The notes beneath the pieces are model-generated. The model ran no database searches. It had not been told where the DNA came from and worked only from the letters and a program-made list of their open reading frames with translations. From positions 1 to 8,129 of the forward strand of contig DBAV01000102.1 of NCBI GenBank assembly GCA_002291875.1: 8,129 bases of DNA. Direction: 5' to 3'. Source of the stretch: Hyphomonadaceae bacterium UBA1001. GTDB lineage: Bacteria; Pseudomonadota; Alphaproteobacteria; Caulobacterales; Aquidulcibacteraceae. Positions 1-6,807 of this stretch are shown piece by piece. Within the stretch, counting starts at the first letter, position 1; the number at the start of each line of letters is the position of its first letter. The position numbers and the translations under genes are program-made.

Positions 1-2
1 AG

Positions 3-422
3 GGACGGGGCGGGCTTGGCGAGCGGCTGGCGGGGGCGGTGCGGGCCGCCCCGCCCGGTGCGGTGGTGCTGGTGGGCACGGACTGTCCGGGCCTGACGCG
101 GGCGGGGCTGGACCGCGCGCTGCGCGCCGCACGCGGACACGAGGCCGTGCTGGGCCCGGCCTATGATGGCGGGTTCTGGTTGTTGTTTCTGGGGGCGCGG
201 GCACGCCGACGCGTCGATGCGATCCTGGGCGGTGTGCGCTGGTCGCATCCCTCGACCGCGCAGGACGTATTGCGTGGCCTTTCGCGCTGGCGGGTCTGCC
301 AGGTCGAGGCGCTGGGCGACATCGACGAGGCGTGCGATCTGCAGGCCACAGGCTATCGGCCGGGGCGCCGGGGGCGCGCGCTGTCAGGGCCTACGCACGG
401 TGGCCGCTGCGGCGGGGGCTGA
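3..422 (+). CDS. DUF2064 / TIGR04282 family glycosyltransferase-like protein, 5' partial
   Basis: The reading frame is open to the left edge, so the true start lies outside the window; the GTG at 39 is internal. About 139 residues are visible. The first read GRGGLGERLAGAV, matching the family's GDLGxRL segment. Next come VVLVGTDCPGL, which is the GTDxPxL hallmark, then GPAYDGGFWLLFLG (the GPxxDGGYxLxGL motif) and GDIDEACDL, the usual near-C-terminal DIDTxxDL. These motifs define the DUF2064 nucleotide-diphospho-sugar-transferase-like fold; some members are annotated as arsenosugar-biosynthesis glycosyltransferases, but the substrate is generally unknown. Family members are about 200 residues, so roughly the N-terminal third is missing, including the nucleotide-binding start. 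The last 12 codons and the stop overlap the end of the convergent transglycosylase gene. The Arg/Gly-rich tail after DLQAT is not part of the conserved domain. Family assignment is firm; biochemical role is not. Confidence 0.85.
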   Translation, partial: GRGGLGERLAGAVRAAPPGAVVLVGTDCPGLTRAGLDRALRAARGHEAVLGPAYDGGFWLLFLGARARRRVDAILGGVRWSHPSTAQDVLRGLSRWRVCQVEALGDIDEACDLQATGYRPGRRGRALSGPTHGGRCGGG

Positions 423-2108
423 ACCGGCCGGGGCAATCTGCGGCGCCAGCACCGCAATGCTCGCCGCATCCGGTGTGCGGTGGATCGGCTGACGTCCCGC
501 GGCCATGGCGTCCAGTTCGGGATTGGGCAGGCCGGCGCGCTTGCGGCACAGGAAGGTAAAGGCCAGCACCCGCTCGGCATAGGCCCTGGATTCCGCGCGC
601 GGGATGCTTTCCAGCATCACCAGTGGGTCGTCGCGGCCGGGAAAGTCGGCCAGCCAGCGCTGCATGAAGCCCGGCCCGCCATTGTAGGCGGCATAGACCG
701 CCATCAGGTTCGCGCCCAGATAGGGCCGCTCCAGCAGGTATTCGAGATAGTCCTGTCCGATGCGCATGTTCAGGCGCGGCTCGTGCAGTCGGCGCGGATC
801 GGCCCGCAGCGAGGCGTCATTGTCCATCCAGGCGGCGGTCGAAGGCAGGATCTGCATCAGCCCCTGGGCATTGGCCGTCGAGATGGCGGTGGGCGAAAAG
901 CGGCTTTCCTGCCGGGTGACCGCATAGATGATCGCAGGGTCGATCCGGAAACCGTCGCCGGGCATGAAGGCCGTATAGGGGCAGTGCCCCGCTGCGGCCG
1001 CGGTCCCGCCGAATTCGGCCGCGCGGATCTGGGCGCCCGGTGCGGCCAGGGCCTCGGCGAAGGCCAGGAAGGCGGGATCGTCCGCCGGCGCGAGCCGGGC
1101 ATGCAGCACCCTCAGCTCGGCCTCGGCCTCGGCCAGCCGGTTCAGCTGTGCCAACGCCGCCGCGCGCCGTGCATTGGGCCAGCGGGCCAGCCAGGCGCGC
1201 ACAGTGACGGCATCCTGTGCCGGCAGGTCAAAGCGCAGCGGCGTGTCGCGGCCCAGCTGGGCCAGCGCCAGCTGCCCGTAAAAGGTGTCCGGCCAGCGCG
1301 TCGCCGCCTCGAGGCGGGCCAAGACCCCGCGCGCATCGCCCGACGCCAGCGCCGCGCGTGCACTCCACCAGTTCGCGGCCGCCCGCTTCCAGCCATCGAC
1401 TGAGGCCGAGTCGGTGCGCGCGAACAGGGTGGCAGCTGTGGCCGGATCGCCCTGCCGAAAGGCGGCAAGGGCACCATACCAGGCGATCTCGGCGTCCAGC
1501 GCTCCGCCCAATCCCGCCGCCGCCAGCGCGCGGGTGGTGTCGAGGTCACCGGAAAAATAGGCCACCGCGATGGCGCGCAGCCGAGCGCGCTCGTCGGCGC
1601 TGGCGTTGACCGGCTCGGCCGCGCCGGGAAGGCGACGGCCTCGACCGCGGTCGAGGCGCGTCGGCTCGGGGTCGCCCTCGGCGCGCACCCGCAGCGCCCG
1701 CTCGCGCAGGGATGTGGCAAGGGCGGTGTCGCGGTGGCGGTCCAGCCATTGCGCCAGGTCGGCGAAGGGCGCCTCGGTCGCCAGCAGGCGCATGCCCTGA
1801 AGGTGTCCCACCAGCACCGGATCGCCGATGCCCGCCAGCGCGCCCTCGAGGGCGGGCCAGTCGCGTGCCTCGACCGCCGCAAAGGCTGCGCGATAGCGCG
1901 CGGCGTCGTCGGGTGTCAGCGACAGGATGCGGCTTTCGGCCATGAAGGTGACGGTCGTCGCCTCGCTGCGCGGTTCTTCACGCTGGCCAAAAACGCTGTC
2001 CGACGGGGCGGGCGGTTCCGGCGGCATGCCACGCGGCTGGCCCAGTGCCGTCGCCGCGATGGCCGCCCACCCTACCAGCAGGGCCGCCACCTGCCATCGC
2101 ACCCTCAT
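384..2108 (-). CDS. Secreted lytic murein transglycosylase, Slt70-like (SLT domain)
   Basis: Encodes 574 residues. Residues 1-23 look like a Sec signal peptide (MRVRW, then a hydrophobic AALLVGWAAIAATALG core), placing it in the periplasm. Residues about 60-360 are alpha-helical and Ala/Leu-rich, like the superhelical domain of soluble transglycosylases. The catalytic SLT domain spans about 385-520: AVTRQESRF with the presumed catalytic Glu401, GLMQI at 416-420, AYNGGPG at 474-480, and IPRAESRAYAERV near 502-514. Enzymes of this family cleave the MurNAc-GlcNAc bond of peptidoglycan and form 1,6-anhydro-muropeptides. The start ATG overlaps the stop of the upstream glycosylase gene as ATGA, and only a weak GGGGCG lies just ahead, so translational coupling is likely. 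Its 3' end overlaps the convergent DUF2064 gene by 39 bp. Two cysteines (376, 521) flank the catalytic domain and could form a disulphide in the periplasm. The length and all catalytic motifs look intact. Confidence 0.92.
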   Translation of the reverse strand: MRVRWQVAALLVGWAAIAATALGQPRGMPPEPPAPSDSVFGQREEPRSEATTVTFMAESRILSLTPDDAARYRAAFAAVEARDWPALEGALAGIGDPVLVGHLQGMRLLATEAPFADLAQWLDRHRDTALATSLRERALRVRAEGDPEPTRLDRGRGRRLPGAAEPVNASADERARLRAIAVAYFSGDLDTTRALAAAGLGGALDAEIAWYGALAAFRQGDPATAATLFARTDSASVDGWKRAAANWWSARAALASGDARGVLARLEAATRWPDTFYGQLALAQLGRDTPLRFDLPAQDAVTVRAWLARWPNARRAAALAQLNRLAEAEAELRVLHARLAPADDPAFLAFAEALAAPGAQIRAAEFGGTAAAAGHCPYTAFMPGDGFRIDPAIIYAVTRQESRFSPTAISTANAQGLMQILPSTAAWMDNDASLRADPRRLHEPRLNMRIGQDYLEYLLERPYLGANLMAVYAAYNGGPGFMQRWLADFPGRDDPLVMLESIPRAESRAYAERVLAFTFLCRKRAGLPNPELDAMAAGRQPIHRTPDAASIAVLAPQIAPAGSAPAAAATVRRP

Positions 2109-3070
2109 GGACGCCCCGCCGTTTCGATGCCGAGGCTGTGCAGCAGCGCCTCGAACTGCAAGAGATCCTGCCAGGCCAGGCGCTTGTCCTGGGGCCTGCG
2201 CAGCAGATAGCTGGGGTGGAAGGTGGCCCGACCGGGGATCGGGGGGGTGTCCTCGCGCGCGGTGATTGCCAGGTCCTGGCCGCGCAGGCGCGAGATCGGC
2301 GCCACCCGGCGCAGCACGGTTTCAGCGGCGGTGCCTCCGACCAGCAGGATTGCCCTGGGGGCTGCCAGCTCGATGAACCGCGCAAGGAAGGGCCTGCAGA
2401 CAGCGACCTCGGGCTCGAGCGGCTTGCGGTTGCCGGGCGGGCGCCAATAGATCGTGTTGGTAATCAGGACATTGGTGGTGCGCGACAGCCCGATCGCGCC
2501 CAGCATGCGATCCAGCAGCTGGCCCGACGGACCGACAAAAGGCTTGCCGACGCGATCCTCCTCGGCGCCGGGGGCCTCGCCGATGACCAGCACCGGGGCA
2601 CCGGCAATGCCATCATAAACCACCGTCCTGCGGGCCTGGGCCTTCAGCGGGCACCCGTCAAAGGCTGCAATTTCCTGCGCCAGGGCCTCGATCGACTGGG
2701 CGCGACCGGCGGCGCTGCGCGCCTCGAGCGCGGCGTCGGTCACAGCGCCCTCGGCGGCTGGCAGGGTGCGGGCAGGGGGCGCGCGTGGCGGGGTCGACGT
2801 GCCCAGCACCCGGGCCAATGCCTCATCGACACTGGCGGGGCTGGCGGTCTCGGTGACCTGTCCGGCGGGGCCGGCATCGCGGCGCATCGCGGCCTGGGGG
2901 ACGTTGGAAACTGCATTCGGCCGCGCTCCGTCCCGAGCGACGCGCGGGGCGGCGGGTGCAGGCGGCAACTCGACCCCGGCCTCTTCCCAGAAGCCGGCCA
3001 GCACCGCCCAGGCCCGTGCGCGTGCACCGGATGGATCGTGAACGCCGGAAATCACGTTGACGTTGCCCAC
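2105..3070 (-). CDS. Uracil-DNA glycosylase, family 4 type
   Basis: Encodes 321 residues and removes uracil from DNA (from cytosine deamination or dUTP incorporation) to start base-excision repair. The catalytic domain spans about 125-315: GEAPGAEED at 164-172, GKPFVGPSGQLLDRML at 175-190, TNTIYWRPPGNR near 204-214, and the HPSYLLR motif at 285-291. Residues 1-35 (with ARAWAVLAGFWEEAGVE) resemble the short N-terminal helix of alphaproteobacterial relatives. Residues about 36-125 are a Pro/Ala-rich, probably disordered linker. Oddity: only Cys140 and Cys225 occur in the protein. By alignment to remembered Thermus family 4 enzymes, the other two iron-sulphur ligand positions are Phe137 and Trp209. 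The chosen start is GTG at 3070; an in-frame GTG five codons in (3055) is an alternative, and neither has a strong ribosome binding site. It is first in a two-gene minus-strand unit with the transglycosylase and divergent from ETF-QO. Confidence 0.9.
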   Translation of the reverse strand: MGNVNVISGVHDPSGARARAWAVLAGFWEEAGVELPPAPAAPRVARDGARPNAVSNVPQAAMRRDAGPAGQVTETASPASVDEALARVLGTSTPPRAPPARTLPAAEGAVTDAALEARSAAGRAQSIEALAQEIAAFDGCPLKAQARRTVVYDGIAGAPVLVIGEAPGAEEDRVGKPFVGPSGQLLDRMLGAIGLSRTTNVLITNTIYWRPPGNRKPLEPEVAVCRPFLARFIELAAPRAILLVGGTAAETVLRRVAPISRLRGQDLAITAREDTPPIPGRATFHPSYLLRRPQDKRLAWQDLLQFEALLHSLGIETAGRP

Positions 3071-3094
3071 TGCGTCGAATCGTCCGCCTTGGCC

Positions 3095-3123
3095 TTGAGC
3101 GCGCGCCCTTTAACTCGCATAAC
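3095..3123 (+). promoter_or_regulatory. Candidate sigma-70 promoter for ETF-QO
   Basis: TTGAGC (3095-3100) and CATAAC (3118-3123) are separated by exactly 17 bp, each matching the consensus hexamer at four of six positions. The pair lies in the only locally A/T-richer stretch of the intergenic region. Transcription would begin near 3130, giving a leader of about 70 nt before the ATG at 3200. This is pattern matching only. A -10 of this quality is reasonable for a GC-rich alphaproteobacterium. Confidence 0.4.
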
Positions 3124-3186
3124 CGCGCACCGACGGCCAGACACCGGGCACCGATCCGGCGGACGGGGGGCCGATCGCCGCCGCTC

Positions 3187-3192
3187 AGGGAG
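3187..3192 (+). promoter_or_regulatory. Ribosome binding site fixing the ETF-QO start
   Basis: AGGGAG lies 7 nt before the ATG at 3200. The frame is open for more than 1 kb upstream, so this site together with protein homology decides the start. An out-of-frame ATG at 3196 is too close to the site to be preferred. Confidence 0.75.
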
Positions 3193-3199
3193 CCTATGC

Positions 3200-4876
3200 A
3201 TGGCCTTCGATGCCATTGAACGCGAATCCATGGAATACGACGTGCTGATCGTCGGGGCGGGGCCTGCCGGGCTTGGCGCGGCGATCCGCCTCAAGCAACT
3301 GGCCGCCGAAACCGGCCGCGAGATTTCGGTCGCGGTGCTGGAGAAGGGGTCCGAGGTCGGCGCGCACATCCTGTCGGGCGCCGTGATCGACCCGCGCGCG
3401 CTGGACGAGCTTTTGCCCGAATGGCGTGACGAAGGGGCGCCCCTGGTCGACAAGGTCAGGACCGACCGCTTCATGGTGCTGGGACCGGCGGGTTCGATGA
3501 CGCTGCCGCAGTTTCCAATGCCGGACCTGCTGAAGAACCATGGCAACTACATCGGCTCTCTGGGTGCGCTGTGCAACTGGCTGGCAGGCCGGGCCGAGGC
3601 GCTTGGCGTTGAAATCTACCCCGGTTTCGCCGCGGCCGCCGTGGTCCATGACGAGGCCGGACGGGTCAAGGGCGTCCAGGTCGGCGACATGGGCGTGGGC
3701 CGGGACGGCAAGCCCAAGCCCGACTTCACGCCCGGCATCAACATCTTTGCCAAGTACACCCTGGTCGCCGAGGGCGTTCGCGGGTCGCTGGCCAAGCAGC
3801 TGATCCGGCGGTTCAAGCTGGACGAGGGCCGCGAGCCACAGAAATACGGCATCGGGCTGAAGGAGGTCTGGCGCGTGCCGGCGGCCAATCATCGCCCGGG
3901 CCTGGTTCAACACACCTTTGGCTGGCCGCTGGACAACCGCACCGGCGGCGGGTCGTTCATTTACCATTATGGCGACAACCTGGTTTCAGTGGGCTTTGTG
4001 GTGCACCTGAACTATCGCAACCCCTATCTGTCGCCCTTTGACGAGTTCCAGCGCTTCAAGACCCACCCGGACGTGTCGCGATATCTGCTGGGCGGCGAGC
4101 GGCTCTCCTATGGCGCACGCGCGATCACCGAGGGCGGGCTGCAGTCGGTTCCCAAGCTGACCTTCCCCGGGGGCGCCCTAATCGGCTGCTCGGCCGGCTT
4201 TGTGAACGTGCCGCGCATCAAGGGCAGCCACAATGCCATGAAGACCGGCATGCTGGCCGCCGAGGCCGCGTTCGCGGCGATCGGCGAGGGTCGCGCGCAG
4301 GACGAACTGGCCGGCTATGAAGAGGCCTACAAGGCCTCGTGGGTGGCGCAGGAGCTGCGCCTCGTCCGAAACGTCAAGCCGCTCTGGTCCAAATACGGCA
4401 CCACGCTGGGCATCATGCTGGGCGGGCTGGACATGTGGACGACCTCGCTGCTGGGTGGCACGTCGATTTTCGGCACGCTCAAGCACGGCAAGACCGACGC
4501 CGCATCCACCGAGCCGGCGGCCAAACACAAGCCGATCGAGTATCCGCGGCCCGATGGGGTGCTGACCTTCGACAAGCTGTCGAGCGTGTTCCTGTCGAAC
4601 ACCAACCACGCCGAGGACCAGCCCTGCCACCTGACGCTGGCGGACCCGACGATCCCGATCCGCATCAACCTGCCCGAATATGCCGAGCCGGCGCGGCTGT
4701 ATTGCCCGGCTGGCGTGTACGAGGTGCTGACCGATGCCGATGGCGCGAACCCGCGCTTTCAGATCAACGCGCAGAACTGCGTCCACTGCAAGACGTGCGA
4801 CATCAAGGACCCCAGCCAGAACATCACCTGGGTAACGCCCCAAGGCGGCGAGGGGCCGATCTATCAGGGCATGTGA
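3200..4876 (+). CDS. Electron transfer flavoprotein-ubiquinone oxidoreductase (ETF-QO)
   Basis: Encodes 558 residues, typical for the family (bacterial and mitochondrial ETFDH). The enzyme takes electrons from reduced ETF, loaded by acyl-CoA and other flavin dehydrogenases, and reduces ubiquinone at the inner membrane. It has an N-terminal FAD-binding Rossmann motif, DVLIVGAGPAGLGAA (14-28), followed by VLEKGSEVGAHILSGAV (47-63), a strong signature of this family. The FAD/ubiquinone domains continue through about residue 430, with GCSAGFVNVPRIKGSHNAMKTG at 329-350. The C-terminal ferredoxin-like domain carries the 4Fe-4S ligands Cys502, Cys527, Cys530 and Cys533 (CPAGVY, then CVHCKTC) and ends GPIYQGM, as family members do. 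All key motifs are intact. The start at 3200 is supported by AGGGAG 7 nt upstream; the ATG at 3230 (MEYD) is a weaker alternative. The ETF subunit genes are not in the window. It leads a plus-strand run of four genes. Confidence 0.97.
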   Translation: MAFDAIERESMEYDVLIVGAGPAGLGAAIRLKQLAAETGREISVAVLEKGSEVGAHILSGAVIDPRALDELLPEWRDEGAPLVDKVRTDRFMVLGPAGSMTLPQFPMPDLLKNHGNYIGSLGALCNWLAGRAEALGVEIYPGFAAAAVVHDEAGRVKGVQVGDMGVGRDGKPKPDFTPGINIFAKYTLVAEGVRGSLAKQLIRRFKLDEGREPQKYGIGLKEVWRVPAANHRPGLVQHTFGWPLDNRTGGGSFIYHYGDNLVSVGFVVHLNYRNPYLSPFDEFQRFKTHPDVSRYLLGGERLSYGARAITEGGLQSVPKLTFPGGALIGCSAGFVNVPRIKGSHNAMKTGMLAAEAAFAAIGEGRAQDELAGYEEAYKASWVAQELRLVRNVKPLWSKYGTTLGIMLGGLDMWTTSLLGGTSIFGTLKHGKTDAASTEPAAKHKPIEYPRPDGVLTFDKLSSVFLSNTNHAEDQPCHLTLADPTIPIRINLPEYAEPARLYCPAGVYEVLTDADGANPRFQINAQNCVHCKTCDIKDPSQNITWVTPQGGEGPIYQGM

Positions 4877-4914
4877 ACCGCGACACCGCGAGCGCGTTTC
4901 GGGCTGGCAGGCAG

Positions 4915-4938
4915 GCGGCGGGCATTGTGCCGTGCCGC
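4915..4938 (+). other. Imperfect inverted repeat after ETF-QO (possible weak terminator or attenuator)
   Basis: GCGGC (4915-4919) and GGCA (4921-4924) can pair with TGCC (4928-4931) and GCCGC (4934-4938), leaving a 3-nt TTG loop and a small G/GT internal bulge. Only two T residues follow, so it is not a classical intrinsic terminator. It lies 39 nt past the ETF-QO stop and could reduce read-through, protect the mRNA 3' end, or be chance in GC-rich sequence. Confidence 0.3.
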
Positions 4939-4940
4939 TT

Positions 4941-4953
4941 GACCTGTGAGGTC
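4941..4953. repeat. Small perfect inverted repeat upstream of the TPR gene
   Basis: GACCT, a GTG spacer, then AGGTC form a perfect 5-bp inverted repeat. It sits 21 nt before the TPR gene's ATG and 9 nt before its ribosome binding site. It could be a half-turn operator, a small RNA hairpin, or chance; a 5-bp arm alone is weak evidence. Confidence 0.25.
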
Positions 4954-4962
4954 GTATGGGGT

Positions 4963-4967
4963 GGGGA
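4963..4967 (+). promoter_or_regulatory. Ribosome binding site for the TPR gene
   Basis: GGGGA ends 7 nt before the ATG at 4975. Two out-of-frame ATGs (4967 and 4970) sit between or on it, but only 4975 opens the frame with a signal peptide, so this site supports 4975. Confidence 0.55.
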
Positions 4968-4974
4968 TGATGAC

Positions 4975-6798
4975 ATGAGCCGCTTCGCCCCTTCCGTGAC
5001 CGCCGCCATCCTTGCGATCCTGGTTTCGACATGGTCGGCACCTCAGGCGCTGGCCCAGCGCGGCGGTACGGCCCCGCCGCCAACGCCGGTCGCCGAAGAG
5101 CCCTGCGCCGACATCGCGGAGGCGTTGCGCAGCGGCGACGTCCGGACGGTGACCCGGGCCGCCCCGCGCAGCTCTGACCGCGCCTGTGCGGCACTGTTTG
5201 CGGTGTTCGACGGCGTGAAGGCCGGTGACGGCCCGGCGATCCGGCAGGCGGCGGAGCGCGCCGACGGCATGTTGCCGCTGTCTGCGGAGGTGGTCGAGGC
5301 GTTCGCCCTGCTGTCCGAAGGGCGCCGCGACGAGGCGATCGCCAGCCTCGAGACACCGGTCATGCCGTGGGACACCGAGTCCACCGCGGTGGACAATCCG
5401 GTCCTGCCCCTGATGCTCGAGGCCGCGGGCCGCACCGAAGAGGCGCTGGCCGCCTACGAAGCGCGCGAGGTCACCGCGCGCATGGCCGAAGCCTTCGAGG
5501 GAGGGGATTTCTTCATTGCCGGGCTGGCTTCGGCGGAGGTGCAGCGGCACGCAACCCTGGCCCATCGCGCGGGCGAGCGCGACCAGGCCGGGGTGCTCTA
5601 TGCGGCGATCCTGGCGCTGTTTCCTTATGACGTCGAGGCCCGCGAGGGCAGCGCCCGTCTGGCTGCCGGCCAGCCCCCGGCGCGCCCGGCGCTGGACCGC
5701 AATACCGCGTTCGCCGAGATGCTGGACCAGTTCTCGTCGGTGGTTCTGCTGTCGAATGCACTGACGCGCATGTCGTCCGGGCAGGTGGCGGCCGATCCTT
5801 TCGAGCCCGTTCCGGTCGCACTTGCCTATGGCGCGGTGCTGCTGGCGCCGACCGACGAGGCGCTGCGGCTGCGGCTGGGCAATCTTTTGTATTCGGAAGA
5901 TGCCTATGCCGGCGCGCTGCGAGTGTCGCGGACGGTCGGCGCACGCAGCCCCCTGACCCCGGATGCGCGCATCCTCGAGGCGCTGTCGCACGAGGCGCTG
6001 GGCCGCTATCCGGCGGCGCGGCGGGCGCTGGCCACCGCAGCCCGCTCGTCGCGGATCGACATCAAGCTGTCGGCGGCGGAAATCTATGCCGACATCGGCG
6101 CAACCGAAGAGGCCATCCGCCTGCACGATGCTGCGGTCACGCTGGCCGACTTCCCCCGCGCGCGGGAAGACGCGCTGCATTCGCGCGGCAATTCGCGCTT
6201 TGTGCTGGGGGATTTGCGCGGCGCGGCGGCAGACGGGCGGGCGCTGCTCGCGCTGACGCCCCAGCGCCTCGACACACGCCTTGCGGCGACCTTTCTGATG
6301 GCCCAGGATCCGGCCAGCGCGCCCGAGGCGATCGCGGCCATGCGCACCGAGCTGGGGCGCGCGCCGGACAATGCGCTGGTGCTGAACTCGCTGGGCTTCA
6401 CCCTGCTGGAGGGCGCGCCTGACCTGCATGCCGAGGGCTTTCGCCTGATCGCCCGCGCCGTCGAGCTCCAGCCCGCCAATCCCGCAATCGTCGACAGCTG
6501 GGGATGGGCGCATTACCTGTTCGGGGATTTCGAACGCGCGGTGGAATATCTTTCGCGCGCGGCCACCCTGACCGAGGACGACCCCAACCCCGAGATCCTG
6601 GAACACCTGGGGGACGCCTATTGGCGCCTCGGCGACCTCGAGGATGCGCGGCGCACCTGGCAGGCTGCGCTCGAGGCCGATCCTGATGCCACGCGCCGCC
6701 GCGCGCTGGAGGCCAGGCTGCGCGAGGGCCTGACGACGCCGCCACCCGAAGCCCGGCGCAAGCCCGTGGTCTCGGTCGGCCCGCGCACCCCCACCTGA
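4975..6798 (+). CDS. Exported tetratricopeptide repeat (TPR) protein
   Basis: Encodes 607 residues. Residues 1-28 are a clear Sec signal peptide (MSRF, hydrophobic AAILAILVSTW, APQALA|Q cleavage site), so the protein is likely periplasmic; the start is set by this peptide and GGGGA upstream. A short Pro-rich stretch follows, then helical repeats to the end. The C-terminal third has the clearest TPR units: NALVLNSLGFTLLE, NPAIVDSWGWAHYLFGDFERAVEYLSRA and PEILEHLGDAYWRLGDLEDARRTWQAAL. This triplet, with VDSWGWA and HLGDAYW, is common in alphaproteobacterial TPR proteins of unknown function. TPRs bind protein partners; there is no catalytic motif. The only two cysteines, Cys44 and Cys71, lie in the N-terminal part and could pair oxidatively. 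It sits 98 bp after ETF-QO and 9 bp before the deacetylase gene. As I recall, a TPR gene directly after ETF-QO is a recurring rhodobacterial arrangement. Partner and role are unknown. Confidence 0.88.
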   Translation: MSRFAPSVTAAILAILVSTWSAPQALAQRGGTAPPPTPVAEEPCADIAEALRSGDVRTVTRAAPRSSDRACAALFAVFDGVKAGDGPAIRQAAERADGMLPLSAEVVEAFALLSEGRRDEAIASLETPVMPWDTESTAVDNPVLPLMLEAAGRTEEALAAYEAREVTARMAEAFEGGDFFIAGLASAEVQRHATLAHRAGERDQAGVLYAAILALFPYDVEAREGSARLAAGQPPARPALDRNTAFAEMLDQFSSVVLLSNALTRMSSGQVAADPFEPVPVALAYGAVLLAPTDEALRLRLGNLLYSEDAYAGALRVSRTVGARSPLTPDARILEALSHEALGRYPAARRALATAARSSRIDIKLSAAEIYADIGATEEAIRLHDAAVTLADFPRAREDALHSRGNSRFVLGDLRGAAADGRALLALTPQRLDTRLAATFLMAQDPASAPEAIAAMRTELGRAPDNALVLNSLGFTLLEGAPDLHAEGFRLIARAVELQPANPAIVDSWGWAHYLFGDFERAVEYLSRAATLTEDDPNPEILEHLGDAYWRLGDLEDARRTWQAALEADPDATRRRALEARLREGLTTPPPEARRKPVVSVGPRTPT

Positions 6799-6807
6799 GC
6801 CGCCCCG

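Larger units (their letters stand above)
3071..3199. promoter_or_regulatory. Divergent intergenic region between udg and ETF-QO
   Basis: This 129-bp region is the only place where promoters for both the minus-strand udg-slt unit and the plus-strand ETF-QO run can sit outside coding sequence. On the plus strand it holds a promoter-like pair (3095-3123) and a strong ribosome binding site (3187-3192). It also holds a possible 6-bp stem (3157-3162 with 3178-3183) in the presumed ETF-QO leader. On the minus strand I found no convincing -35/-10 pair. No recognisable regulator-binding palindrome was seen. Confidence 0.6.

Noticed and set aside
360..384. GC-rich palindromic stretch after the transglycosylase stop considered as a terminator
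   Set aside because: It lies within the DUF2064 coding sequence and has no T-tract on either strand.
480..1403. 307-codon plus-strand open frame inside the transglycosylase gene
   Set aside because: It is antisense to a well-supported catalytic gene, with biased composition and no recognisable family; a GC-driven shadow.
2238..2250. Run of G residues inside udg considered as a frameshift hotspot
   Set aside because: The glycosylase frame continues intact through it into the conserved HPSYLLR motif, so nothing is disrupted.
3127..3154. Direct repeat GCACCGA at 3127-3133 and 3148-3154, 21 bp apart, considered as a regulator site
   Set aside because: In a 129-bp GC-rich spacer about one 7-bp repeat pair is expected by chance, and there is no dyad symmetry or known motif.
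2045..3199. Open frame extending ETF-QO about 385 codons upstream on the plus strand
   Set aside because: It is the antisense of udg, lacks any family-like sequence, and the strong AGGGAG site with a family-typical N-terminus fixes the start at 3200.
4339..4974. Upstream extension of the TPR frame into ETF-QO
   Set aside because: It would place the signal peptide internally and overlap the ETF-QO C-terminal iron-sulphur domain; the ATG at 4975 has its own ribosome binding site.
4178..5356. 392-codon minus-strand open frame across ETF-QO and the TPR gene start
   Set aside because: It spans a real gene boundary antisense, is Arg/Pro-rich and low in complexity, and contradicts the strong coding evidence on the plus strand.
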